A DNA stretch of 64,000 nt from Actinomycetota bacterium (GCA_030447305.1 JAUJPC010000006.1:80400-144399), one strand, 5' to 3'. Counted from the stretch's first letter, positions 1 to 10,246 are shown. Numbers and translations: made by a program. Notes: generated from the sequence alone by a model not told the origin.

Positions 1-56
1 GCTCCAGCGGCCTGTCAAGATGCCAGTCGAGGATGGAAGTCGCCACGGTTAAGCGA

Positions 57-611
57 CTAGCTCGAAGAGCTGGCCTCGCGAACCGCTCTCGCCTTGTGCT
101 TGGAAAACAGAACAGCAGCAGCTCTGGCAGATGATTTGAGATATTTTACCTGCCTCATGTGGTCGAGCCGAGGGCTGTTAACCAGAGCGAGGTGCCGGCT
201 CTTGCGAAGGTGCAGCTTGTTGGCGTCGATGCCCCGGGCATGGGAGACGATGTCGGCGCCGAGCTTGTCCAGCACGTAGTGCCAGGGCCAGGACCCGGGC
301 CTTTTTGGGGGCCGGAAGCGGTTAACCAATCCCAGCAGGTAAAGCTCATGGAGTCTGACCCGAGCTCGGGCATGGGTGGAGAAGTGAAGCTGATAGACCT
401 GAGTGGTGGTGAGGAACCGGTGATCGAAGATGTCGAGACAGATGTCCAGGTCTCTTTGAGTAAGGTTGGAGAGCACGGATACAGAATCGAATCTGTACCG
501 GTTAGGCAATACAGATTGAGAGTGGAGGTCTTGACTGCGCGCCGCATCAGGCCTCTCAGGCACGGAGCTGGCCACTTTGGCCCCGCGGTCGCGGACGCGC
601 GCCATAGGCAC
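57..611 (-). pseudogene. Replication-relaxation (Replic_Relax) protein, decayed
   Basis: An open frame of 184 residues. Residues ~50-130 match the N-terminal winged-helix part of replication-relaxation proteins found on actinobacterial plasmids and integrative elements: a stretch like LTQRDLDICLDIFDHRFLTT, then a leucine- and arginine-rich helix, then GLVNRF and PWHYVLD. Family members usually run to about 250-300 residues, with a C-terminal region starting near a LAHxLxVNDFF-like motif. Here the frame degrades after NSPRLDHM and ends in low-complexity residues, so the 3' half is missing or frameshifted. Such genes usually sit beside relaxase or plasmid-type replication genes, which fits an island edge. 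Family call by eye; fairly sure of the domain, sure it is not intact. Confidence 0.6.
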
Positions 612-1550
612 CTCCAGATCGCGCCAGGTTGCGCGAGACAGTGATCAGACCGGCTCAGGCGTCGCTCCGGCGTCGCACTGTTCTTGGATGGGCCGAGCGC
701 CAGGTTTTTCGGCAACTAGGACAGGGCGATGCAGCTTTGTGGTGGACCTGATCAGGGCACGATTTCAGGACAAGTGCCCGAGGCGGGGCTGTGACGTCGC
801 TACCAATGTCCCTAGTGCACGGGACCGGCGTGGTCAGCGATCCCTTCATTGACTCCTTCACCATGGCAGCAGTCTGAAGTAGGCGCGTCGCCGGAACGTC
901 GCTATGGCGTCGCTGTGCCAACGTCCCGCCGTATGCGATGTCCCAAGAGGTGGGACAAATCGTTCCGGAGACATCTCTGACGTTCCGGGGACAACCATGA
1001 CGGCTGTTCCGGATTATGCCTGAAACCGCCAAGCGTTGGGCTTCAGCCTGTCTCCAAATCGAATTGATTCAAGAGGCGGGTGTGCCTGAAGGTGATGGAA
1101 CATGGCAGAACTCAAATTGCGGCTAATCTTCGGCCAGAGAGGACCGGCCAGTCGATGTCCAAGGTATGCCGGGCGCCATGGCTCTCGAGACATATTTTCT
1201 TGTGTATTACCGGTACCTTACTGAGGGCGGGGACGGGCTGCTACCTAGAACCAGGGCACCCTACAGGTCGCCGGGACAGATCGACGTCGACCTGGAGATT
1301 CAGATCTGCAAGACGCGAAAGACTACCGTCCCTGGGGAGCCCGCCTGATCCGCGCCGAGCTGATTAGGGCCGGGCTTTTCGGCATCCTGTTCGGGAAGGC
1401 GGTCCTGAGATTGCTACGCTGTGGCAGGTTGCCTTGCATCAGCCAGATCTTGCGGAGCTGGCGCTTAGGCTGGGAATTCCAAAAAATACCCAAGGCTAGA
1501 CATGTCAATGTCATGGAGACGATGGGGGGTATCGGCTGCTCATTAAGACC
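612..1550. other. Intergenic stretch without a supported gene
   Basis: About 940 bases with stop codons in all frames and only short open frames. The words GTTCCGGAGACA and GTTCCGGGGACA occur near 960-1000 and may be a decayed repeat. No gene, RNA or strong hairpin was recognised. Confidence 0.5.
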
Positions 1551-3965
1551 TTGTACGTAAGGTTCTTCCGATCATTCAATGTCGACTACATCAGGAAAAA
1601 TGATTCCAGGGCCCGTCCGAGAGCATGGGAAGAGATCGATAACACTTGGCAACCTTTCGTTGAAGTGCCGATAGAGAGGGCAATAACAACGATCGTCGGA
1701 GCCAACGAATCAGGGAAATCGCAATTGCTCGGGGCGATGGAGCGCGCCCTCACAGGAGAAAACATAAGTAGGCCAGATATGTGCCGGTACTCCGAGTTCT
1801 TTCGGGTCAGAGAAGGACTTGTTCGATTGCCGGATTTCGGTCTGAAGCTGGGGGAGCTTACAGAGGGAGATAGAACTGCACTATCCAAGGCGTTCGGTAC
1901 TTCAGTGGAAGGACGTGACGTCTTCCTGTTCCGGTTGAACGGGGGGGCTCCAACTCTTTATCTGTCACAAGAAGGAGATCCTTTCAGGATTCGAGGCGAC
2001 GCCAGACTAGAAAACGTCCTACCCACGATCATCAAGATTGACGCACGAGTAGCTCTGCCGGCGAGCATTCCAATACACGCTCTCTCCGGAGAACGATCAT
2101 TCCTCAAGACCCGTAGGCGAAGGCGCACCGCAATCGATCTCTTGGACAGCGATTCATCTTGGTCCAAGCCGGAAACAGGTTCGAACCTCATGTCGACTCT
2201 TCGGGATGCACTTCAATCCGCGGAACCCGACAGGAAAGAAAAGACGGTTCACCAAGGCGAGCTAGCCTTAGCAAAGAAGCTCCTTTTTGCGGTAGCGGGC
2301 ATTGATAAGAGCGTTATGAAAGAGCTATCAGATGCGCTGAAGGACGAACAGGACGGTCATGTCAGAGGCATCGTCGATCAGATCAACCGCGAACTAGGCG
2401 TACGACTGAACTTTCCGACCAAATGGGCGCAGGACCGGGAATTCAACTTAACGGTCGCACCGAATGAGTATGACTTGCTCTTCACTATCTCGGATCGGAC
2501 TAGGACTCATTACACTTTTGCGGAACGAAGCTTTGGGTTGCGTTACTTCCTTAGCTATTACGTCCAGTTCTTGTCGCACTCCCCTGCCGAAGGCGGTCGA
2601 TCTGAAATCCTATTAATGGACGAGCCCGACGCCTACTTGTCGAGTCAGGGACAGCAAGATCTCCTCAGACTGTTCGATGACTTCGCTGCCACTCCCAATA
2701 CGAGCCGTCAGGTAGTTTTCGTGACTCATTCACCTTTTCTGATTGATCGCAACCATGGAGAACGAATTCGTGTATTGGAGAAAGGCTCTCGAGATGAGGG
2801 CACTCGCGTAGTCAAGGATGCGTCTCGTAATCACTACGAACCGCTGCGGTCTGCGTTCGGTACGTATGTCGGTGAGTCCGCCTTCATCGGAAACGCAAAC
2901 CTTTTCGTGGAAGGGCTATCCGACCAAATTCTTCTGGTTGCCGCATCCTCATACCTTAGGTCTATAGGTTCCGCCGCAACCGAAACACTTGATCTGAATC
3001 AGGTCACGATTGCCCCAGCGAGCGGCGCACAAAATCTTGCGTATTTGGTGTACCTTGCCCGCGGGCGCGACGTGGAACAGCCAGCACTCGTAGTACTACA
3101 CGACGACGACGAAGCGGGACGCTCTGCTGCCGCGGAGATCAGGCGAGGGCCACGTGGAAAGCCGATTCTCTCGGACAAATTCATTATTTCAGTGACGCAA
3201 GCGTTCAAGGCTACGGGTGATCAAGGAATTGAACCGGAGATCGTCGTTAGGGAGCCGGAAGATCTTATCCCTCTCCCGCTTGCCGCCGCGGCCGTAACTG
3301 CCTACGCCAATTTGTTCCTGGCTCAGGACGGCGCAGTGCTTAACGTGACCTCAGGTGACATATCTAGTCATCTAGGTGATGAAGGTCGGCTCTTTGCTGC
3401 CATAACGAGCGCACTGCAAACGAAGGTGGGAACCGCAACTGCTGGTATATCGAAGGTCGGTTTTGCTCGAGAGATTGCTAGCCTCCTGGAAAAGGTTCGC
3501 AGGGGGGAAGCGATCGACGGATGTTCCCCCGCCGACTTCGATCAGTTTGCTCGAAACTTTCGATCACTCTTTGTCACAGTTTCCGATGCCCTCCTTCAAG
3601 CAATCGGGGAGAGGAAGCGAATCAGCGTTGGGACTTTGGTGGAACGAGCGAAGAATTCATTCTTGCGGGACCACGTCGGGGCCGCTAAGAGGGAAGACGG
3701 GCGTAACCTGATCCTTCAACTAGAGCAAGTTCTGGACGACAGTCTTGAAGCAGATATTGTTCGCCAGGAACTCGGAAGGCTGCGAAGAGACTTCAACCTC
3801 GAGGTGGATCTAGCAGCGCCCATTTCGGAGTTCGCCGAATTCAGACAGCAACTAAACCGAATCCGCTACGCGGGGGTGTTGGCCACACAAGAGCTAGACC
3901 CTACAAAGCTTGGTGAAGTCGAACCTGAAGATGGGACTGCGGGTGGAAGGCCGACGGGCCTCTGA
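1551..3965 (+). CDS. OLD-family ATPase with TOPRIM nuclease domain
   Basis: An 804-residue protein with the layout of OLD (overcoming lysogenization defect) family nucleases: an ABC-type ATPase fused to a TOPRIM nuclease. Visible motifs are a Walker A (GANESGKS, residues 50-57), a Walker B (LLMDEPDAYLS, ~353), an H-loop (FVTHSPF, ~390), and TOPRIM signatures VEGLSDQ (catalytic Glu, ~454) and VVLHDDDEAG (metal-binding Asp, ~518). A long helical tail of ~200 residues follows. Family members are DNA nucleases; several act in phage defence, for example GajA of Gabija and P2 Old. No UvrD-like GajB helicase lies next to it, so it is a stand-alone enzyme or works with the convergent genes. The start is a TTG with no clear ribosome site, chosen because TLYVRFFRSFN matches the usual first strand; the true start may lie slightly upstream. 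Confidence 0.85.
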   Translation: MYVRFFRSFNVDYIRKNDSRARPRAWEEIDNTWQPFVEVPIERAITTIVGANESGKSQLLGAMERALTGENISRPDMCRYSEFFRVREGLVRLPDFGLKLGELTEGDRTALSKAFGTSVEGRDVFLFRLNGGAPTLYLSQEGDPFRIRGDARLENVLPTIIKIDARVALPASIPIHALSGERSFLKTRRRRRTAIDLLDSDSSWSKPETGSNLMSTLRDALQSAEPDRKEKTVHQGELALAKKLLFAVAGIDKSVMKELSDALKDEQDGHVRGIVDQINRELGVRLNFPTKWAQDREFNLTVAPNEYDLLFTISDRTRTHYTFAERSFGLRYFLSYYVQFLSHSPAEGGRSEILLMDEPDAYLSSQGQQDLLRLFDDFAATPNTSRQVVFVTHSPFLIDRNHGERIRVLEKGSRDEGTRVVKDASRNHYEPLRSAFGTYVGESAFIGNANLFVEGLSDQILLVAASSYLRSIGSAATETLDLNQVTIAPASGAQNLAYLVYLARGRDVEQPALVVLHDDDEAGRSAAAEIRRGPRGKPILSDKFIISVTQAFKATGDQGIEPEIVVREPEDLIPLPLAAAAVTAYANLFLAQDGAVLNVTSGDISSHLGDEGRLFAAITSALQTKVGTATAGISKVGFAREIASLLEKVRRGEAIDGCSPADFDQFARNFRSLFVTVSDALLQAIGERKRISVGTLVERAKNSFLRDHVGAAKREDGRNLILQLEQVLDDSLEADIVRQELGRLRRDFNLEVDLAAPISEFAEFRQQLNRIRYAGVLATQELDPTKLGEVEPEDGTAGGRPTGL

Positions 3966-4110
3966 GCCAATTCTGTGCCGACTTTGAGCCGGCGGGAGTC
4001 CGTAGACAATGGCCGCCGGTCGTCCCGATTCGCGTGTCGAGATGATTCCTGGGCCGACTAAGGCATAAATTCCTGGACTGACTGGGATGCTCGCCCCACG
4101 GACGTATCAC

Positions 4111-5094
4111 TCAGTCACTCAAAGGGGTACCGCTCGGAAGAGACTCTTTGCGTCTATTTCTCCCGCGGGCGTCTCTCCAATGGACCTCAATTGCGTAAGG
4201 CGGATCCTTCGCCAAGGGCCGCATGAACGGGAAACCAATCTCTTCTCGACGTTTGAGAGGGCTCTCCGACGCGTATCGGTTTGAATCTTTGGGAGCGGAC
4301 AATGACTCTGCGGCAAGAATCTCACCAGAGTCAGAAAAGCGGAAGCAGTCTTCAATGACGACTTCGAGATCGGTGGCCGTCGCCGGACCTAAGTTCTTGA
4401 TGACCAAAGAAGTAAGCAGCTGGTCCGTTTGGAGGCGGAGCGCTAGCTCCGCCGCATCTCGTTGCATTACCCAAGGTTCTGTTCCAGCGAGAAAGTCGAG
4501 GAACCTGTCTCCGTATTCGGTTAGATCATAGGCAGCCGCGTAGTCCCATGTGCCTACGGCGCGGTCTATGACGAGTCCCTCCCTGACTAGAGCGCCAAGC
4601 AGAGGGTGGGTGAGGTCTCGGTTGTCTTGAAGGGCTTCCGATACGTCTTCTGTGGTGACGCACCCTTCGAGCCGAGTGCCGGCGCGTGACCCAATGCCAG
4701 GGGCCGGGGCACCGATACGGTTCAGAAGCCGTATATGCAGCGGTTCGAGAGCTTCTACTGTTCTTAGAAAAAACGGCAGCATATCGACAACAACATCATC
4801 CATAGCCCTAAGCCCACGGGCGACGACGCTAGCAAGAAGATAGCGCTTATCCTCGGATGCACTACGAGCTGCCGCTTCCCACGCCTCCCAGATAAGCTCG
4901 GCGACTTCAGGGCGCTGGTCTATTAGCGACCCGACCTCCCCCTCGTTAAGTCCGCTGAGCTTTTCAACCAGAGAAGGCCATGACTCTATGCGTTCAGCCC
5001 GGTTGGCCATAACCTTTTCAACGAATGGCTTGGTCCAAGAGCTCAAAAGGGCGATCCACGCAGGAACATCCCCCCACTGCACCGGCAAGTTCAT
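4111..5094 (-). CDS. Unrecognised helical / winged-helix protein
   Basis: A 327-residue protein of unknown function. Residues ~10-130 are predicted helical, with a LLASVVARGLRAMDD segment followed by FFLRTVEALEPLHIRLLNRI, reminiscent of DUF4393-type proteins (weak resemblance). Residues ~165-205 look like a winged helix (LLGALVREGLVID then YDLTEYGDRFLDFL). The C-terminal ~100 residues are charged and lack a recognised domain. It converges on the OLD-family gene with about 145 bp between stops, and lies downstream of the UPF0489 gene on the same strand (60 bp gap), so those two may be co-transcribed. No signal peptide or transmembrane segment. Its place beside an OLD nuclease makes a defence role possible, but that is inference from position. 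Confidence 0.7.
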   Translation of the reverse strand: MNLPVQWGDVPAWIALLSSWTKPFVEKVMANRAERIESWPSLVEKLSGLNEGEVGSLIDQRPEVAELIWEAWEAAARSASEDKRYLLASVVARGLRAMDDVVVDMLPFFLRTVEALEPLHIRLLNRIGAPAPGIGSRAGTRLEGCVTTEDVSEALQDNRDLTHPLLGALVREGLVIDRAVGTWDYAAAYDLTEYGDRFLDFLAGTEPWVMQRDAAELALRLQTDQLLTSLVIKNLGPATATDLEVVIEDCFRFSDSGEILAAESLSAPKDSNRYASESPLKRREEIGFPFMRPLAKDPPYAIEVHWRDARGRNRRKESLPSGTPLSD

Positions 5095-5154
5095 GTCAAC
5101 CTCGGACTAAGAATGGTCGTGGTCTGAAGGCTAGGCGAGGCGTCGAGCGTTAGC

Positions 5155-5979
5155 TCATTGAATCCCTAGACCTCCATGAAAAATCAGCTCATCTAAATAG
5201 AGAAGAATTTCTGCAACCTCGACCTCGCCGCCTGAGAAGTCTGGCTCTCGAGCAATCGTTACCAGAGGAGCTGACTGGACGGCCTTCGAAAGGATGCCTT
5301 GAACAGAGAATGTCCGACCGAAGCGAGAATACGGCGTTTCAAACTCCTCTTTGAACCATCGCCTTGGCCAAGCGGTAGTTGGGCTATCGGACTCCGAGGT
5401 GGTGAAGGCATCGATGTCAATGGAGATAACGAAAGGGCGTGAGTCTAGGCCAAACTCCCCCGAGGTGGAATCCCAACCGATTTCTTCCCAAAGCCTTCTA
5501 TTACCTGCCGGCACCTCATCCATCAGTTGTCCTTGGTTACCCAATAACCCACTCAGCCTCCCGAAGCTCCATGAGGGAATTCCCGTGAGTGATTCGCACG
5601 GCCAATCGTGACGTTCATCGGGATTAAGATAGAAGGTAAGAACTCCTCTCACGAGCCGAGCATACGCGACCGCCGTCACCCAGTCGCCGTCGATTGGATC
5701 TAGGTCCCACTCCACGAAGTCCCAAACGGCTCTCGGGTCCGGATCAGCGCCCAATGAGACCCACTTATCTTGAGCCCCCTTCGTCATTGGTTTGCAGTCG
5801 TGATGCTTATCTATCCGAATTAGTAGCGGTGGTTCCGAAATCCACTCCTGGTTGAGCGCCACCCACAGAGCCGTGAAAGTTGCCCTGTCGTCATCGAAGA
5901 TCAAGATCCGTCGGCTTTCCAATCGCTTTTCGCGCCAATGAAGACGGTGAGACGAGTACCAGTCGGGGATTCGAGTCAT
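5155..5979 (-). CDS. UPF0489 (peptide-arginase-like) protein
   Basis: A 274-residue protein with the motif pattern of the UPF0489 family, which includes the peptide arginases that turn peptidyl arginine into ornithine. Visible are IRIDKHHDCKP (Asp/His metal ligands), an ISIDIDAFT strand (second Asp-x-Asp ligand set) and VTIAREPDFSGG near the end. These match the arginase-like order of metal-binding loops. There is no RiPP precursor or radical-SAM gene nearby, so the substrate is unknown and a non-RiPP role, perhaps with the neighbouring OLD nuclease, is equally possible. Start ATG at 5979 chosen because the following MTRIPDWYSSH begins the conserved part; a GTG at 6015 would add 12 residues. 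Family call moderately sure, function not. Confidence 0.6.
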   Translation of the reverse strand: MTRIPDWYSSHRLHWREKRLESRRILIFDDDRATFTALWVALNQEWISEPPLLIRIDKHHDCKPMTKGAQDKWVSLGADPDPRAVWDFVEWDLDPIDGDWVTAVAYARLVRGVLTFYLNPDERHDWPCESLTGIPSWSFGRLSGLLGNQGQLMDEVPAGNRRLWEEIGWDSTSGEFGLDSRPFVISIDIDAFTTSESDSPTTAWPRRWFKEEFETPYSRFGRTFSVQGILSKAVQSAPLVTIAREPDFSGGEVEVAEILLYLDELIFHGGLGIQ

Positions 5980-6015
5980 TACAAGCAAGGTACAGCAGCG
6001 GAATCTGAGGGTCAC

Positions 6016-6966
6016 CCCAAAAGCGCAACGTACGTTCTGTTATTCGTGTCCTTCCCATTACTGAGAAGGTAAAAGGAGATCTCAACCATGCCCATGAAGC
6101 AAATGATCCATGGCCCCGATCCAGATCGGTCGGAATGCCGTCCAGAGGAGTATGGTCCCGTCTATCTTCGGGCGCCACACCTTAATGAAGGACGACCTCA
6201 CGGCGCAGCAGGCGGTCCAAGCGGCTAACGTTCGAGGGAGCGCTCAGCTTGGGGTCTAAATGCTTCCAAGCGCGTGTTCACGGATCTGCTCACGAAATAT
6301 TCCGTACCCAGCCGGACCAAGGGGTATGAAGGGGAGTTTTGGCCCCACATATGTGCCTGGAACGGACCTCTTGGGACGCTCCTGGACGGCCGGTCCCGGA
6401 CTGTTAATCAACAGTCCTTAGGCGCCGGAGTCTCGGCCGTGGCAACCCCGCCAGTACGTCCCAGGTCGCTGAACCGCGAAAAACGGCACTAAATAACGGG
6501 CACCGACTGAACGGTGTACAACTTGCTCTGGCGCCGGAGAAGGGTGACGAGGTAGCGGAGCGGATCAAAGTGCTCGTCAAAGGATCGAGGATCTTGGACG
6601 CCGCCAGTATCAGCAGGATCGAGCGCTTGAGGCCGACGATGATCTGGAACCAGCAACAACTTAAGGGGTTAGAGCCCGTGCAGGGTTTGTCGGACATTTG
6701 TCGGACCGAACGCGCTCGGACAGGTCCTGAGTAGCCGGACGAACCGGACTTTTTAAGCGGTCTCGACGGCACATTCACGCTAAAAATCCGGACGAAAGTT
6801 GTGCCGGCGGACGAATTTGAACTTCTGAAACGATGCGCAGAGGTCTCATAACCCGAAGGTTAAGCCGGCGACAGCGTGGAAGAGGTTCGTATTCTGTAAA
6901 GCTGGGCCCACCAATTTCTACGCACATTACGTCCCGATTAATGCACCCCACACAGTGGGGCCGTCG
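6016..6966. other. Gene-poor stretch with a possible coding remnant
   Basis: No complete gene. A plus-strand open frame from about 6513 to 6734 reads as protein-like (GDEVAERIKVLVKGSRILD and so on, 73 codons), with no start or recognised family; it may be the tail of a lost gene. The rest has frequent stops. Confidence 0.3.
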
Positions 6967-8907
6967 TCATTCCTCCTGGTGGTTGTGATGGCCGTGATCG
7001 CTTTCCGGGACATCGAGAGCGGGATTGCGGTCGAAGAACCCTTGGGGCCTAAGCGTGAACCCCGTGTACTCGACCGGCATCACGGGCCAGTCCTCGGGAC
7101 GGGGAATGTGGCAGACACCGAAGGTGTGCCAGAGCACCACATCCTCATCTACGAGGGGACGATCGCCTGCCGTCCAGGCCGGCAGCCCCTCGCCGCCCCG
7201 CCCCTGATTGGGATAGTCCCCCGCGGCGTAGCGCTCAGATTGGTTAAAGCGCGTGACCCAGAGGTGTCTGGTGGCGAAGCGGGCCCGGGCGTGGACGTTC
7301 GACTCCGGATCGGCGAGCAGCAGGGGGCTGGCGGCCGGGACGAGCTTGTAGCCGACCGGCTGCCCGAGCCCGTTCAGGACCGAGGAGTTGATGATCTTCC
7401 AGTAGCGGCCGACGAACGAGTCGGCGGATCGCTGCGCCCGCTGCTCGCTCTCCAAGAGAGTCTCTTGCAGAACGAAGGCGTTGCCGTGCTGGTTACCGGG
7501 GCCCTTGGGCAACGGCGTCGCGTCGACCTCATAGACCCGGTTGGAGGTTCCCTCGATGTCCAGGTCGAGACGCACGTTGAAGAGATGCTCGTGGTAGGGG
7601 GCCGCCAACTGGGGCGCAACCAGGGTCCCGTAGGGTGGCTGCTCTCCTGGCGGCACCGCGGATGTCTGAAGAATCCCAGTGAGCTTCACCTCCAGCTGGA
7701 TGGTGCCGTCGAGATAGAAGTACCAGTAGAAGCCGTACTCGTAGTTGCCGACGGTGGCGATCGCCGAAACCACGAGCCGCCTCGACCGGCGCACCTCCGA
7801 GATCTCCGATCGGAAGTCGTCGTGCTTCCACAAGATCCCGTAGTCCTCCTCATGAATGCATATGGCGTTGGGTACGGTGTACGGCTGGCCCCTGTCGTCA
7901 GCGAAGACGGCATCGAGGTAGCGGATTTCGCCCAAGCAGTCGCAGTCCGGCCGCAGCGAACCAACCAGCTTGCCCATTCCGTACTCGCCGGCATCGAACG
8001 CGTTGCGCCAGTAGAACCAGGGACCTGGGTCTCCGTACGGCACCACCATCTCGGAAAGCGACGCCCGATAGAGGATCGACCGCCAACGACCGGCGTCGTG
8101 ATACGCGATCCGGTGAAGGAGAAGCCCGTCGCGGGGGTGCAACTGAACGTGGAGGCGCCAGCGCTGCCAGAGCACCTCGTGGCCTCGCACCTCGAAGCTA
8201 GGGCCCTCCGGCTGATGGATCGTCAGGGGCCTGAGGCCTTCACGAAGTTTTCCCACGGCGGCGGCGTCGAAGTTGCCGTGTTCCTCCGGCACGGGGACGA
8301 CGCCAGCGTCGATCACCTCCACCACCTCGCCGGCGTTGAGGTCGACCACGACGACGACGTTTTGGATCGGATGAGCGTAGCCGTTGTCGGTCGGGCTCGA
8401 TCGAACGTATGCCGCTCCTCGCACCAGTCGACGCCCTTCCTCGCTGTCGATGCCCCAGAAGCCCGCTCCCCAGGGGTCTACCATGACGAGGTCGTGATCG
8501 GTGATGCCGCGTCGCCGCAGCGCTTCCCGGAATGCCGGCGACTCCTTGGCGATGCGTTCCAAGGCGAAGATCTCTTCCAGCAACAGCTGCGGCTGCACCC
8601 CACGCACAGCCCGCCACTCAGGCACGCGGTTCTCCGACAGAGACACGACCGCCTCCAAGGTCTCACCGGTAGCCTTGTCGAGCATCACCACGAACGCCTC
8701 CCGAGACACGGGGTCGCCGGGCCGATGGGCAAGTACCGCCTTCTTCGGCGGCTCGTGCAACCCGATCATGGGGAACAGCGTCGCCTCACTCAGGGGGCGT
8801 TCCCGGCGGAGGATCTCCACCGCGCCGACGAGCTCCTCTTCGGACAACGGGTCGAGCGGATCAACACCCGTCGCGGGATCGCCGCGTGTGGAAAAGTCCT
8901 CATGCAT
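6967..8907 (-). CDS. Copper amine oxidase (primary-amine oxidase)
   Basis: A 646-residue topaquinone-dependent copper amine oxidase, which oxidises primary amines to aldehydes with release of ammonia and hydrogen peroxide. Key residues are visible: the catalytic base Asp305 in NAFDAGEYG, the topaquinone-forming tyrosine Tyr389 in the TVGNYEYG motif (consensus TxxNYD/E), copper ligands His439 and His441 in YHEHLFN, and the third ligand in FGVCHIPRPEDWPVMP near the C-terminus. The length is normal for the bacterial family, and no signal peptide is seen, suggesting a cytoplasmic enzyme. Start ATG at 8907 is set by a strong GAAGGAGG ribosome site just upstream; an upstream in-frame start at 8949 lacks one. 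It stands alone, with no transporter or aldehyde dehydrogenase next to it. The long plus-strand frame over the same bases is its antisense shadow. Confidence 0.95.
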   Translation of the reverse strand: MHEDFSTRGDPATGVDPLDPLSEEELVGAVEILRRERPLSEATLFPMIGLHEPPKKAVLAHRPGDPVSREAFVVMLDKATGETLEAVVSLSENRVPEWRAVRGVQPQLLLEEIFALERIAKESPAFREALRRRGITDHDLVMVDPWGAGFWGIDSEEGRRLVRGAAYVRSSPTDNGYAHPIQNVVVVVDLNAGEVVEVIDAGVVPVPEEHGNFDAAAVGKLREGLRPLTIHQPEGPSFEVRGHEVLWQRWRLHVQLHPRDGLLLHRIAYHDAGRWRSILYRASLSEMVVPYGDPGPWFYWRNAFDAGEYGMGKLVGSLRPDCDCLGEIRYLDAVFADDRGQPYTVPNAICIHEEDYGILWKHDDFRSEISEVRRSRRLVVSAIATVGNYEYGFYWYFYLDGTIQLEVKLTGILQTSAVPPGEQPPYGTLVAPQLAAPYHEHLFNVRLDLDIEGTSNRVYEVDATPLPKGPGNQHGNAFVLQETLLESEQRAQRSADSFVGRYWKIINSSVLNGLGQPVGYKLVPAASPLLLADPESNVHARARFATRHLWVTRFNQSERYAAGDYPNQGRGGEGLPAWTAGDRPLVDEDVVLWHTFGVCHIPRPEDWPVMPVEYTGFTLRPQGFFDRNPALDVPESDHGHHNHQEE

Positions 8908-9160
8908 CTGTCCCTCCTTCTTCTCAGCGTTCCCGCGCTTTGGTCCCACGTCTCACCTCGGGAAGACTGCCTGCTGTCCTGGGGGAAGGTTAGCGCGCGG
9001 TATCCCCGGAGGTTAGCCCTGGGCCCTGTGCCGGCGCGGGCGAGATGATCTCCAAGATTTCGGCGCGCTCAGAGCCGGCATTCCAAAAGGTACGGGGTAG
9101 CCTCTGAGGTTCCATATGCGGTTAGCAGGAATGACAGTGAAGGATTTCGCCTCGCCGAGG
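8908..9160. other. Short spacer before attachment-like site 1
   Basis: Upstream region of the amine oxidase; presumably holds its promoter on the minus strand, but no clear -35/-10 pair was recognised. Nothing else seen. Confidence 0.3.
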
Positions 9161-9433
9161 TGGTCCGTATATGGTCCGTCGATAACCGAAAAGTGACGGA
9201 AACGGACGCAAAATGATGGGTGGTCCGAACCGAGAACGCGGGCGTTTCTCCGCTGAAATTACGCCAATATCGGGCCAAATTGTGCGTGGAGCTTGATTCA
9301 GGAGATTTCCCTCCGGTCGCTTTGACACGGAGGAGGTCTGGAGCGAAGGAAATCGCCATTTTTTACGCACATTTCCGCCTAGTTGCTGGCAAAATCGCCT
9401 GAAATCTGGAATTGGTCCGTCTTGGTCCGTCAG
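9161..9433. repeat. Attachment-like site 1 (tRNA-Val-type core with flanking arm words)
   Basis: Two GGTCCGT words 11 bp apart (9161-9180), then a core at 9319-9346 containing TTTGACACGGAGGAGGTC, then two GGTCCGT words 10 bp apart (9412-9433). The same order and nearly the same spacing recur at 23.9 kb and, more diverged, at 36.15 kb. The core matches the anticodon-loop to variable-arm part of a tRNA-Val(GAC), and the paired flanking words resemble arm-type binding sites of a tyrosine integrase. No integrase gene survives nearby. The segment from 9316 to about 9390 is nearly identical to its copy at 24.05 kb. Confidence 0.6.
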
Positions 9434-9667
9434 GAGGATCTGGCCGATTTGACCGATTTCAGGGCACATTCGAGCTTAGTGGGGGAGTGAGCTCGGTCCC
9501 ACCTGACCTCTTCTGTATCACGGAGCGGTTCAGAGCAGCATGGTGCAAGGCTTCTTACTCTCGGGCTGGCCCAGAAGTTGGGGTCCCGGAGGTCCGAGTC
9601 GGGTCTTTCCGAGAGACATGCAGAGCTTAGGCTGTTGCCGGGTTGAGCCCTCGAGGGAGACCATGCA

Positions 9668-10246
9668 GTGAGCGAATCCTTAGGTGCCTACAACGATGGT
9701 CAACAGGCTGTTGGCGGTAGGGCAGGCGATCGGCTTTCGGGTCAAGACCAGCGGTCCAATGGGGCGGTTAATCGGAATGCTCGCAAGACCCACTGTCCGC
9801 AAGGACATCCGTACTCGGGCGATAACCTCTACGTCGACCCCAACGGCAACCGGCGGTGTCAGCAGTGCCGCCGGGACCGGCGAGCCAAAGCGTTAGGCGA
9901 CGAATCGCTTCGATGGCCTCGAGTTCGCAAGCCTCAACCGGCTCGGGGCATCCACAACCGGCTCAAGACCCATTGTCCCAAAGGGCATCCCTACTTAGGG
10001 TCCAACCTGTATGTGGATCCCAAGGGCTTCCGCAGGTGTCTGGAGTGCAAACACGAGGCCCGCCAGCGTGCTCGAGACAACAAGCGTCCAGGCCCGCCCA
10101 AGCCGCGCCGGCCTCGGGGGATTCACAACCAGGTCAAGACCCATTGTCCCCGCGGGCATCCCTATTCCGATTCCAACCTTTATGTAGACCCCAAAGGCAA
10201 CCGGAGATGCCGCGAGTGCAAGCGTCTGGCTCGGAAGGGCAGCTGA
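9668..10246 (+). CDS. Triple zinc-ribbon protein (HNH-associated finger type)
   Basis: A 192-residue protein built from three near-identical modules at residues ~40-70, ~98-130 and ~152-185. Each has the pattern THCPxGHPY, then NLYVDPxGxRRC, then xxC and a basic helix. The Cys/His and CxxC pairs fit one zinc ion per module. This finger is common next to HNH homing-endonuclease domains in phage and actinobacterial proteins, but here no HNH domain follows, so the protein is only an array of presumed nucleic-acid-binding fingers. Basic linkers rich in Arg, Pro and Lys join the modules. Start GTG at 9668, preceded by GAGGGAGACC. A single degenerate module of the same type lies at 42.7 kb, so the array probably grew by module duplication. 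DNA binding is inferred. Confidence 0.75.
   Translation: MSESLGAYNDGQQAVGGRAGDRLSGQDQRSNGAVNRNARKTHCPQGHPYSGDNLYVDPNGNRRCQQCRRDRRAKALGDESLRWPRVRKPQPARGIHNRLKTHCPKGHPYLGSNLYVDPKGFRRCLECKHEARQRARDNKRPGPPKPRRPRGIHNQVKTHCPRGHPYSDSNLYVDPKGNRRCRECKRLARKGS

Noticed and set aside
6955..9048. 697-residue plus-strand open frame
   Set aside because: Exact antisense of the copper amine oxidase; arises from codon bias in high-GC DNA and has no motif, start signal or family.
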